From the NCBI GenBank assembly GCA_003551945.1, contig PUNZ01000269.1, positions 1 through 27,645 of the forward strand: DNA of 27,645 nucleotides. The letters are read 5' to 3'. Made by a program: the position numbers and the translations under genes. Position 1 is the stretch's first letter, and each line of letters starts with the position of its first letter. Under the pieces are notes generated by a model. That model was not told where the DNA came from. It ran no database searches and saw only the letters and a program-made list of their open reading frames with translations. Positions 8,679 to 15,093 of this stretch are shown here, piece after piece. Origin of the DNA: Halovenus sp. (lineage in GTDB: Archaea > Halobacteriota > Halobacteria > Halobacteriales > Haloarculaceae).

Positions 8679-8702
8679 ACCGGCTAGTTCTGCTCCAACT
8701 CA

Positions 8703-8712
8703 TTAAATTATT
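8703..8712 (-). promoter_or_regulatory. TATA box of the trans-sulfuration gene
   Basis: On the minus strand AATAATTTAA lies 25-34 nt before the ATG at 8678, in the leaderless-promoter position. The surrounding 112-bp gap (8679-8790) shows no other feature. Confidence 0.45.
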
Positions 8713-8790
8713 TCTCCCAGTTGATAATTATTTGTGCAGAGTGGATTACCAACGGTTATCGGAATGGAAAGGGTCGAAAGCGCCGGGAGG

Positions 8791-8979
8791 TTATGGGACG
8801 CCTGAAGGGCCTGCACCGATGCTACCAATCAGCCAGAGGACAACATAAAGGAAGCCAGCGAGGAGGACGAGGCGCCAGGTGAGACCAATCACCAGTTTTG
8901 CAACGACTAGTACCAGTATGAGTACCAGCAGTGAGCCGATAATGAATCCGAACGGTTCAACAAACAGGAGTGAGTGCAT
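8791..8979 (-). CDS. Small two-helix membrane protein
   Basis: This is a 62-residue hydrophobic protein of unknown function. Two long apolar segments, FIIGSLLVLILVLVVAKLVI and a second from about residue 34 to 52 (LRWRL-like turn between them), predict a helical hairpin. The C-terminus ends IGAGPSGVP. It starts only 3 nt after the stop of the secreted acidic protein upstream, so the two are surely co-transcribed. No strong ribosome binding site is visible, which leaves translational coupling as the likely mode of initiation. I do not recognise a named family. Confidence 0.65.
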   Translation of the reverse strand: MHSLLFVEPFGFIIGSLLVLILVLVVAKLVIGLTWRLVLLAGFLYVVLWLIGSIGAGPSGVP

Positions 8980-8982
8980 GGA

Positions 8983-9399
8983 TTACGCTGATTCGTTTCC
9001 AGTAGTCTCGTTATCGGATTCGTCATCTGACTCATCAGTGTCCTCGCCTGAGGCGATATCCGAGACGACGTCTCCAAGATGGTCAACTGAGCCGTTCAGG
9101 AACGAATTGATTGCCTCATGAATTTCGCTTACGTGAGACGGCACGTGTTCAGGGACGCCATCGCTTGGTCCAACTGAGTGGTTATCTGCGTTAGCGTTAT
9201 CATTGGCTGCAGGACCTCGGTCAGCAGCGGACTCATTTGCGTTTGAGTCGTCATCAGCATTTTGCGATGGGTGGTCGTCCGTTGCGTTGTTTGCATTGTT
9301 TGCCGATACGTCTGCGGGCGTTGCTCCACCGACAGCAGCGACGCCGCCGACGAGAACGGTCAGTGCCAATCCAACGGCCAAGAGTTTCTGTGCGTTCAT
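8983..9399 (-). CDS. Secreted Asn/Asp-rich acidic protein
   Basis: This 138-residue protein has a clear Sec signal peptide, MNAQKLLAVGLALTVLVGG, followed by AVGGATPADVSA with probable cleavage after an Ala near residue 22-31. The mature part begins with a low-complexity Asn/Asp/Ser region, then a short predicted-helical core (VPEHVPSHVSEIHEAINSF, about residues 82-110) and a very acidic tail. No membrane anchor or lipobox is seen, so it is probably released or bound to the surface through partners. It is the first gene of a pair with the small membrane protein, and its promoter carries a notable inverted repeat. Function unknown. Confidence 0.75.
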   Translation of the reverse strand: MNAQKLLAVGLALTVLVGGVAAVGGATPADVSANNANNATDDHPSQNADDDSNANESAADRGPAANDNANADNHSVGPSDGVPEHVPSHVSEIHEAINSFLNGSVDHLGDVVSDIASGEDTDESDDESDNETTGNESA

Positions 9400-9407
9400 T
9401 GCACTCG

Positions 9408-9472
9408 GCCCTTACAGAGGGAGGGATATAACCAATGAACTTGGTTAACTCGCATATCCCTGTGTAAAGGGC
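9408..9472. repeat. Near-perfect inverted repeat flanking a TATA box
   Basis: GCCCTTACAGAGGGA (9408-9422) and TCCCTGTGTAAAGGGC (9457-9472) are inverted copies with one mismatch and one extra base, separated by 34 nt. The TATA-like sequence of the secreted-protein gene lies between them at 9425-9432. The arrangement resembles paired operator half-sites or a looping operator. It sits in the divergent region shared with the DUF7344 gene, whose product is a candidate binder (inference). Confidence 0.55.
9425..9432 (-). promoter_or_regulatory. TATA box of the secreted-protein gene
   Basis: On the minus strand GGTTATATC is centred about 29 nt before the ATG at 9399, the leaderless spacing. It lies inside the inverted repeat. 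Confidence 0.5.
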
Positions 9473-9511
9473 TATAAAGCCGAATTAACCGTAATTAATG
9501 GAGTTTAACTG

Positions 9512-9520
9512 TATTTAAAT
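9512..9520 (+). promoter_or_regulatory. TATA box of the DUF7344-DICT operon
   Basis: TATTTAAAT lies about 46 nt before the ATG at 9562 and 82 nt before the ATG at 9598, so a leader of roughly 20 or 56 nt is implied. Three TTAAC motifs (9445, 9485, 9505) lie near it at 40- and 20-bp steps. Confidence 0.4.
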
Positions 9521-9597
9521 CTCTGTAACAGTGGGCTAATCCAGAGCGGAATCGGCGAACCATGAAGTTGATGTATAATCATGATATAAATTATCCT

Positions 9598-9981
9598 ATG
9601 GAAGAATCGCGTGAAAAAGGGAGTACACACGGGCGAGAGTCAGTAGTCCAACTGGCCGACAGCGACTTTTACCGGGCGCTGGCAGCAACAGAACGCCGTC
9701 GGTTGCTCTATTACCTCTTGGAGAACGAAGAAAGCACGGTGGGTGAACTTGCCACCGTTTTGAGTGGCTGGGACGCAACGATGACAGAGCGCGTGATGAC
9801 CGCTTCTGCCCGGCAGAAAGTCAGGTGTGAGCTACGCCATCACCATTTGCCACTCCTGTCCGATGCTGGATTGATTGCCTACGACCCAGAGCAAGAGACG
9901 GTGACACTGGAATCGCTGGATGCACTCGTCACCGACATCATCCGGGTGAGTTTCGAAACTGGGCAGTTAGAAACGCTGTAG
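9598..9981 (+). CDS. DUF7344-type winged-helix protein
   Basis: This 127-residue protein, counted from 9598, has the layout of haloarchaeal DUF7344 HTH proteins. A helix FYRALAATERRRLLYYLLEN is followed by STVGELATVL, a linker, and VRCELRHHHLPLLSDAGLIAYDPEQETVTL. The segment up to the LSDAGL helix and the final strand resembles ArsR-like DNA-binding folds. An in-frame ATG at 9562 would add 12 residues encoded by AT-rich codons unlike the rest, so I prefer 9598, but this is not certain. The DICT gene starts 2 nt after its stop, so they form an operon. A regulatory role, possibly for the divergent secreted-protein operon, is inferred. Confidence 0.8.
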   Translation: MEESREKGSTHGRESVVQLADSDFYRALAATERRRLLYYLLENEESTVGELATVLSGWDATMTERVMTASARQKVRCELRHHHLPLLSDAGLIAYDPEQETVTLESLDALVTDIIRVSFETGQLETL

Positions 9982-9983
9982 CG

Positions 9984-10685
9984 ATGTTTGAATCACTGTT
10001 GACCGAGCGAGAGACGAGCCGCAATCAGTTTACTATCTATCGAAGCGGTGACCGAACGCCGCTTGAGGACTGGCTTTCCGACCACGGCGTGACAGTTACG
10101 GCTAAATCGCTGCCTGAGGGCGGCCCAGATTCATTTGTAGAGATCCTCAGAGACGAAGAAGTTGTGGGCATTATTGGCCTTCAAGAGCTAGAGACACTGC
10201 TTGAGCCACCCATCGTCCGCCCGACAGACGAGGGTGTTTCGACGGCCTATCGGGTCGTATTTGACGTTCTTGACGAGACGTTGTTCACCAGTCTGAATCG
10301 GCGTGAATTACTGGCAATCAGCCGTGAAATTGAAGAGCGTGCATACCGTGTTGAAAACGGCACACTCCGTGTGAGCTTTCAGCAGTTTTCGACATTCATG
10401 AGTCAAATTGAGGTGTATCGCGTGCTTGCCACCGAAACCGCCCTAGATATCCACATCTACGGGACGCCGGACTGGATACCCCCGGAAATTAGTGGCATCA
10501 CGTATCACGAAGATGAGGACGAACGAATTCGCCAATACTGGGCGCTTGCTTTCGATGGCGGACTCGACCAGCGACAGATGTGTGGACTGGTTGCGAGAGA
10601 ACACGGAGAAGGGTATCGCGGCTGCTGGACGAATGAGCCGGAGATGGTCAGCGAACTCCTCCGGATATTCGAGAGTCTTTCATAG
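9984..10685 (+). CDS. DICT sensory domain protein
   Basis: This 233-residue protein resembles haloarchaeal DICT-domain proteins. The DICT domain is a sensory fold first noted next to diguanylate cyclases and two-component systems. The N-terminal half has FVEILRDEEVVGIIGLQEL. The middle has YRVVFDVLDETLFTSLNRRELLAISREIE and ERAYRVENGTLRVSFQQFS, and the end has the family-like FDGGLDQRQMCGLVAREHGEGYRGCWTNE. There are no membrane segments. It follows the DUF7344 gene by 2 nt, so a sensor/DNA-binding pair working together is plausible. Its ligand is not known. Confidence 0.85.
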   Translation: MFESLLTERETSRNQFTIYRSGDRTPLEDWLSDHGVTVTAKSLPEGGPDSFVEILRDEEVVGIIGLQELETLLEPPIVRPTDEGVSTAYRVVFDVLDETLFTSLNRRELLAISREIEERAYRVENGTLRVSFQQFSTFMSQIEVYRVLATETALDIHIYGTPDWIPPEISGITYHEDEDERIRQYWALAFDGGLDQRQMCGLVAREHGEGYRGCWTNEPEMVSELLRIFESLS

Positions 10686-10833
10686 CTTCTCAGCTAGTCT
10701 TGCTCACGCTGTGACTTTCAGGGCTTCAAATCCGCCTTCGACAGCCGATTTTCGTCGCTTACTAGTTGCGAGCGACAGAAAAAGTGGCCTCGCGGAGATT
10801 TCTTAATCCGGTGTGAAAGAATCAATTCACAAC

Positions 10834-10848
10834 GGACTCGCCGGGATT
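10834..10848 (-). repeat. Truncated copy of the tRNA-Ala 3' end
   Basis: Plus-strand GGACTCGCCGGGATT here repeats exactly the tRNA 3' end at 10918-10932, offset by 84 nt in the same orientation. After 15 bases the copy diverges (TGAGCAAACCCGG against TGAACCCGG). It looks like a decayed attachment site or partial duplication of the tRNA. Confidence 0.7.
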
Positions 10849-10884
10849 GAGCAAACCCGGAGGGTTTGCGATGTTCGGCGAGTC
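10835..10884 (-). other. Nested stem-loop in the tRNA-Ala trailer
   Basis: GACTCGCCG (10835-10843) pairs perfectly with CGGCGAGTC (10876-10884). Inside it GCAAACCC and GGGTTTGC (10851-10869) pair around a 3-nt loop. The result is a 9-bp stem, an internal loop and an 8-bp stem, beginning about 33 nt after the tRNA. It could end or protect the tRNA transcript. It lacks a U tract. Confidence 0.55.
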
Positions 10885-10916
10885 TACGACTGAACGAGCG
10901 AAGCGATGTGAAGAAG

Positions 10917-10988
10917 TGGACTCGCCGGGATTTGAACCCGGGGCCTCTCCCATGCCAAGGGAGTGATCTACCGCTGATCTACGAGCCC
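10917..10988 (-). tRNA. tRNA-Ala (anticodon GGC)
   Basis: The minus strand folds into a complete 72-nt cloverleaf. The acceptor GGGCTCG pairs with CGAGTCC through a G3-U70 wobble, the identity mark of tRNA-Ala. The D stem is GATC/GATC. The anticodon arm CTCCC-TTGGCAT-GGGAG gives anticodon GGC, which reads GCC and GCU. The T arm is CCGGG-TTCAAAT-CCCGG and the discriminator is A. CCA is not encoded and no intron is present. It is followed by a partial copy of its own 3' end. Confidence 0.96.
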
Positions 10989-11013
10989 GCACTAACTCGT
11001 TTCCGGCCAAGTA

Positions 11014-11021
11014 GTTTAAAC
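11014..11021 (-). promoter_or_regulatory. TATA box of tRNA-Ala
   Basis: GTTTAAAC, itself palindromic, lies 26-33 nt upstream of the mature tRNA 5' end on the minus strand, which fits an archaeal promoter starting at or just before the tRNA. Confidence 0.5.
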
Positions 11022-11125
11022 CCATCGAACCGAGAGACGAAGCGGACTGAATACGCGTCAATCAGGCTGGACGTGACTCGAAGAAAGACATTCAGACGCT
11101 GCGCTTACTGCATTTGTATTCGGTC

Positions 11126-11131
11126 AAAAAA
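11126..11131 (-). terminator. U tract after tctA
   Basis: On the minus strand a run of six T lies 18 nt after the tctA stop, in the middle of an imperfect inverted repeat (TTCAGTC/GACCGAA). T-rich tracts are the usual archaeal termination signal. It separates the transporter operon from tRNA-Ala, which has its own promoter. Confidence 0.45.
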
Positions 11132-11148
11132 GACTGAATGGACAGGTC

Positions 11149-12672
11149 CTAGTCCCCGTTTCCGCGATACTTGTTTATCGCGGACTTAACGAACGGTCCG
11201 AATAGCAGGAGGATAATAACAATCACCAGTCCGAATGAAAGTGGTTGGTCGATTGGGTGAAAGAAAATCATCCACGAACCCTCTGACAGCTGCAGCGAGC
11301 GGTCCAGGTTCTCCTCAGCAATCGAACCAAGCACGACACCCAACACGAACGCAATAATCGAGTAGTCGTACTTCTTCATGTAGTAACCAATGATACCGAG
11401 CGCGAGCACGGTAACGACGTCAAGCCAGACCTGTTGACCGCCACGAATCGCATAGGCACCGATAACGGCGAAGACAATAATCATTGGAATGATGTAGATA
11501 GCGTTGACCCTAGTGATGAAGCTCATCCGCGTGATGAACAAGAGCCCGACCGTCAAGATGAGGATGTTCCCGATGAACAGCGCTAAGTAAAGGCTGTAAG
11601 TCGTTGCCAGCTCATCACTGAACAGCAATGGACCGGGGTTGAGGCCATGCATAATCAGCCCACCAAGCAAGACAGCGGTTGCCGCACTCCCCGGAATACC
11701 GAACGAAAGTGTTGGGACCAATGACCCACCGATTGTTCCGTTGTTTGAGGACTCCGCGGCGATAAGCCCACGTTCGCTCCCCTGACCGAATTCCTCTGGA
11801 TTCTTCGAAGACCGAAGCGACTCACCGTAGGCAACGAACGTCGAAACGGTCGAACCCGCACCTGGAATGGCACCAACACCCAGACCGATGAACGCGGATT
11901 TCACAAGATTGACCGGATATTTGAAGACGGTCTTGACACCGGGAATGACGCTTCCACTGATAACCGTTCCAGTCCGGGAGATACCGCCTTTTTCACCGGC
12001 AAGGTTGAACATCTCCGCGATCGCGAACAGCCCAATAAGCACTGCCACGAAATCGATTCCCTGCGTCAACGTAAAGTCGAAATAATCAGTGTAGGCGTAT
12101 CGGGGTTGAACGGCCATCGGCGAGGTACCGACCGTCGTAATCATCAGCCCGAACATTCCGGCAGTGAGACCCTTGAGGATTGACCCCTTTGCGATAACGG
12201 TAATCATCGCGAGCCCGAGGAACGCAATCAAGAAGTACTCAGGTGAACCGAATGCAAGCACAATATCGACAAGCACTGGCATGAGAAGGATGATAACGAT
12301 AATCGTCATGAAGCCAGCAGTCGCTGACGCAGTTGCCGAGATAGCAAGCGCATGCAACGCATCACCTTTCCTCGACATCGGATAGCCTTCGAAGGTTGTT
12401 GCCGCTGCGGCGGCTGTTCCGGGGGCGTTAAGCAAGATTGCGGAGATTGCACCACCATACATCGCACCGCTGTAGATGCTCACCAACAGGATAATCGCAT
12501 CACCGGCCTCCATCGGCGCGGTCAGGGGGAGCAAAATCGCCATTCCCAACGAGGGACCAAGCCCTGGAAGGGCCCCGATAATGATGCCGAGTAACACACC
12601 GCCAATCAGCCAGAAGAACGTCGTCCCACTGGCAATCATTCCGATTCCTTCCGCAAATGCTGCGAACCCCAT
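11149..12672 (-). CDS. Tripartite tricarboxylate transporter large permease TctA
   Basis: This 507-residue polytopic membrane protein of the TctA family is the large channel subunit of a binding-protein-dependent, ion-gradient-driven carboxylate uptake system. The conserved N-terminal GALPGLGPSLGMAILLPLT and SIYSGAMYGGAISAILLNAPG are present, as is the second family repeat GAIPGAGSTVSTFVAYGESLR with SNNGTIGGSLVPTLSFGIPGS. Length and repeat layout are normal. A strong Shine-Dalgarno GGAGGTGA precedes the ATG, unlike the leaderless first genes here, as expected for an internal operon gene. It starts 16 nt after tctB. The actual substrate (citrate, other carboxylate or unrelated) cannot be told from sequence. 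Confidence 0.95.
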   Translation of the reverse strand: MGFAAFAEGIGMIASGTTFFWLIGGVLLGIIIGALPGLGPSLGMAILLPLTAPMEAGDAIILLVSIYSGAMYGGAISAILLNAPGTAAAAATTFEGYPMSRKGDALHALAISATASATAGFMTIIVIILLMPVLVDIVLAFGSPEYFLIAFLGLAMITVIAKGSILKGLTAGMFGLMITTVGTSPMAVQPRYAYTDYFDFTLTQGIDFVAVLIGLFAIAEMFNLAGEKGGISRTGTVISGSVIPGVKTVFKYPVNLVKSAFIGLGVGAIPGAGSTVSTFVAYGESLRSSKNPEEFGQGSERGLIAAESSNNGTIGGSLVPTLSFGIPGSAATAVLLGGLIMHGLNPGPLLFSDELATTYSLYLALFIGNILILTVGLLFITRMSFITRVNAIYIIPMIIVFAVIGAYAIRGGQQVWLDVVTVLALGIIGYYMKKYDYSIIAFVLGVVLGSIAEENLDRSLQLSEGSWMIFFHPIDQPLSFGLVIVIILLLFGPFVKSAINKYRGNGD

Positions 12673-12688
12673 TAGCAGTCACCTCCAA

Positions 12689-13366
12689 TCATGGCAACCA
12701 CCCCATGGGTAGGTCAGTACCGAGCACTGTGAACAGCTGTGGGTCAAACAACATTCCACCATCGATATCCAGCCCAATGATTGCTAAAAAGCTGAATGCG
12801 ACCATAAACGAAAGAACGGCGAGGATAACGATATCTCGTTTTGGACGTTCCAGTGCGTAGAGATATCCCGCAACGAACACTGGGGCTGCCCAAAGCAAGC
12901 CGACGAGGTACCCGAGCACGATGAAGCCAACCGTTGCCATCACGGTAAAAAGCGCACCATGAATCTCATATCCCATGACTGAAACGTATCGGACCTCTAC
13001 CTCTGCGCTTTGGTCATCCGTCTCATCATCGGTATCTCCCTCCTCATCTTCGTGCTCTTCCTCAACCGCTTCTCGGGCCTCTTGCTCTGCTTTTTCCTCA
13101 ATCTCTTCAAGCATCTCATCATCAACGGTATCCTCAAATACTCCTTCTTGTTCCTGTACGAAAACGGTCAGTGGCCATGGGAGGTATGACCGAAAGAGCA
13201 ACAAGAGAGTTCCGACAAGTGTGGCGGCAGCAGTAAACTGTGGAAATGCAGCCGCCCTATCTGAAAGGTGACGCGATTCGATGAGAAAAAACAGGCTAAC
13301 GACGAGGAAAAAGAGCAACAGTGCGTGCTCTGCAGTTACTCGTTCTTTCAGTGTTGATAGGTTCAT
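12689..13366 (-). CDS. Tripartite tricarboxylate transporter small permease TctB, with acidic insertion
   Basis: This 225-residue small membrane subunit has the TctB layout. Two N-terminal helices (ALLLFFLVVSLFFLIESRHL and FTAAATLVGTLLLLFR) and about three C-terminal helices starting near residue 136 pair with TctA just downstream. Typical TctB proteins are about 150-170 residues. The excess is an acidic insert at residues 71-126, rich in Glu and Asp and probably helical, between helices 2 and 3. I start at MNLSTLKERV; 22 more residues could be read from 13432 but look unlike a TctB start. A TATA-like GGTATAAC lies about 26-32 nt upstream, so a separate promoter for tctBA is possible. Confidence 0.88.
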   Translation of the reverse strand: MNLSTLKERVTAEHALLLFFLVVSLFFLIESRHLSDRAAAFPQFTAAATLVGTLLLLFRSYLPWPLTVFVQEQEGVFEDTVDDEMLEEIEEKAEQEAREAVEEEHEDEEGDTDDETDDQSAEVEVRYVSVMGYEIHGALFTVMATVGFIVLGYLVGLLWAAPVFVAGYLYALERPKRDIVILAVLSFMVAFSFLAIIGLDIDGGMLFDPQLFTVLGTDLPMGWLP

Positions 13367-13391
13367 GTGTTCAAATGGGCAGGTGTGCGTT

Positions 13392-13398
13392 GTTATAC
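13392..13398 (-). promoter_or_regulatory. Possible internal promoter for tctBA
   Basis: On the minus strand GGTATAAC lies 26-32 nt before the tctB ATG, with no Shine-Dalgarno sequence in between. This is the leaderless spacing, inside the 121-nt tctC-tctB gap. Confidence 0.4.
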
Positions 13399-13442
13399 CC
13401 GTTTCAGATGCCAAATCGACAGCAACTGGCAAATGTGCTTCG

Positions 13443-13461
13443 GTCCGAACGCACGTCGGAC
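13443..13461 (-). other. Hairpin between tctC and tctB
   Basis: GTCCGA and TCGGAC form a perfect 6-bp stem with a 7-nt loop, about 27 nt after the tctC stop. It may protect the 3' end of a tctC-only mRNA, which would give more binding protein than permease, a common pattern in uptake operons. Confidence 0.35.
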
Positions 13462-13487
13462 AGTTCGAAATGGTGGTGTGTCGTCAA

Positions 13488-14480
13488 TCAGGCGTCTGCG
13501 CGGATTTCGTCTAGGTCGACAACCTGCGGCACTGTTTCGAGAACGTCGGCCAACAGTGCATCTGCATCGTCTGGACCACCATACTGGATAACGTTTCCGG
13601 AGTCCTCGGCGAACTGTTGGACTTCGTCCGTTTCCGTTGCTTCTTCAATCGCTTCGGCAAGCGGGTCAATATCATCACGATCAGTTCCTGGTGGCGCCCA
13701 CACGGAAACCTGCAACTGGGAGAGAATATCGATTGGGTCACCCGGTTCGCCGTAGCCCTGTTCATCGAAGGTGGCCATATCTGGGAACACACCGCTGCCG
13801 TCACTCACCAACCCAACGACTGGGTCAAGCCGACCGTCTGCAACACCGGCTTCTGCACCAGTGTCCGTTCCAATACCGACTGACACCTCGTCACCCATCA
13901 CTGCCTCTGTTACGTCGCCACCGCCATCGTATGCGATGTAGGTCTCCCACGGAAGGCCAACGTCGTCACGAAGTACACGTGAAACAACATCAACCATCGT
14001 ACCCTGTCCTTGACCGGCAATCTGCGAGAATTCACCATCTTCAAAGCGGTCGACAAGGTCGTCCATATCTTCGACTTCGTAATCGCTGTTCGTGTAAATC
14101 ATGTAACCGAAAAAGCCCATGATAGACACGCCAGTCATCTCGCTGATATCGAAGCCAGGTTCCTGAACGAGCCATGACGTTGGCGTTGATGGTGGGTTAA
14201 ACACAACAACGCGTGACCCGTCAGGTTCCGAATTATAGACTTCCTGCGTTCCGACCAGTCCACCCTCTCCTGGCTCGTTCTCGAAAGAGATTGACCCATC
14301 ATAGAACTCATCTGCTGCACCGATAACTTCACGTGCAAACGTGTCTGTTCCGCCTCCCTCTCCGAATGGAACCGTTACCGTTAGGTCATCATCGTCTCCC
14401 AGACAACCAGCCATCATCGTTGCTCCCGCTGTCGCGACAACTCCTGTTTTCAGGAATGTACGTCGGTTAGTGCGTACCAT
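13488..14480 (-). CDS. TctC-type substrate-binding lipoprotein (Tat-exported)
   Basis: This 330-residue extracytoplasmic solute receptor of the TctC/Bug family starts MVRTNRRTFLKTGVVATAGA. The RRTFLK twin-arginine motif (residues 6-11) and lipobox MAGC with C26 show Tat export and lipid anchoring, the usual haloarchaeal route. The mature part has the family's VPFGEGGGTDTFAREV opening, the IAGQGQGT stretch and a final lobe ending VVDLDEIRADA. It captures the substrate for TctA/TctB and is the first gene of the operon. A TATA element 26-32 nt upstream and the lack of a Shine-Dalgarno sequence support a leaderless start. Confidence 0.93.
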   Translation of the reverse strand: MVRTNRRTFLKTGVVATAGATMMAGCLGDDDDLTVTVPFGEGGGTDTFAREVIGAADEFYDGSISFENEPGEGGLVGTQEVYNSEPDGSRVVVFNPPSTPTSWLVQEPGFDISEMTGVSIMGFFGYMIYTNSDYEVEDMDDLVDRFEDGEFSQIAGQGQGTMVDVVSRVLRDDVGLPWETYIAYDGGGDVTEAVMGDEVSVGIGTDTGAEAGVADGRLDPVVGLVSDGSGVFPDMATFDEQGYGEPGDPIDILSQLQVSVWAPPGTDRDDIDPLAEAIEEATETDEVQQFAEDSGNVIQYGGPDDADALLADVLETVPQVVDLDEIRADA

Positions 14481-14505
14481 ATTATTTAACTAACAACCCA
14501 CTACG

Positions 14506-14512
14506 TATATAT
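14506..14512 (-). promoter_or_regulatory. TATA box of the tctCBA operon
   Basis: ATATATA lies 26-32 nt before the tctC ATG. The 298-bp intergenic region 14481-14778 holds this promoter and that of rpl21e. I see no ORF or RNA gene in the AT-rich middle part. Confidence 0.5.
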
Positions 14513-14744
14513 CATTATTTGAAATTACTTGATAGTATCCAGACAAACAAAAAAATATGTTGATAAACCCCGCGTCTCCTGTTGGTCTTTAACAAAGTAA
14601 TCAATATTCGAACAAGTTGTGATTATGAGGTGATACTACCGAGTTGTGACCATAGCCAGAACAAGCACACTGTGGCCAAATTGGGAACGAAGCTCTAACC
14701 GAGCCAAAGTGAATTAGCAATGAGAATCAACGCAGAACGCTTCT

Positions 14745-14753
14745 TTTATAAAG
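14745..14753 (+). promoter_or_regulatory. TATA box of rpl21e
   Basis: TTTATAAAG is centred about 30 nt before the rpl21e ATG, predicting a leader of only a few bases. Confidence 0.55.
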
Positions 14754-14778
14754 CCAAACGGATAAACACATCTCACGA

Positions 14779-15072
14779 ATGCCTAACTCCTACGGACCAC
14801 AAAAAGGGACACGGAACAAGCTCAAAAACAACGCACGCGAACGCGGTATGTCGCCACCACAGCGAGCTGTCCAGCAGTTCGAAGAGGGCGATGTTGTTCA
14901 CCTCGATATCGACCCCAGCAACCAGAAGGGGCGGTTTCACCCACGCTTTAACGGGAAAACGGGAACCATCGCTGGCAAACAGGGCCGCGCATACAAAGTT
15001 GAAATCAAAGACGGTGGCGTCACGAAAACGCTCATCACCCGACCAGCACACCTGACCCGTCAGGAAAACTGA
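14779..15072 (+). CDS. rpl21e: Large ribosomal subunit protein eL21 (L21e)
   Basis: This 97-residue ribosomal protein is typical of archaeal L21e: MPNSYGPQKGTRNKLKNNAR at the start, then FEEGDVVHLDIDPS, HPRFNGKTGTI and GRAYKVEIKDGG, an SH3-like fold that binds rRNA in the large subunit. In many archaea this gene is followed on the same strand by rpoF, a DUF655 gene and ksgA. Here the next gene is CheF on the opposite strand, ending 21 nt away, so that order is broken. A good TATA box supports a monocistronic transcript. Confidence 0.96.
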   Translation: MPNSYGPQKGTRNKLKNNARERGMSPPQRAVQQFEEGDVVHLDIDPSNQKGRFHPRFNGKTGTIAGKQGRAYKVEIKDGGVTKTLITRPAHLTRQEN

Positions 15073-15093
15073 GACAACTTGTTTTGGGATAGC

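Noticed and set aside
9445..9509. Three TTAAC motifs at 40- and 20-bp steps as a regulator array
   Set aside because: The motif is short and the region is AT-rich, so chance is a sufficient explanation; mentioned only in the promoter entry.
10834..10932. Active integrated element at tRNA-Ala
   Set aside because: The repeats are only 84 nt apart and no integrase or phage gene is nearby, so at most a remnant is present.
12975..13271. A Ser-rich plus-strand frame
   Set aside because: It is the antisense of the acidic insertion in TctB.
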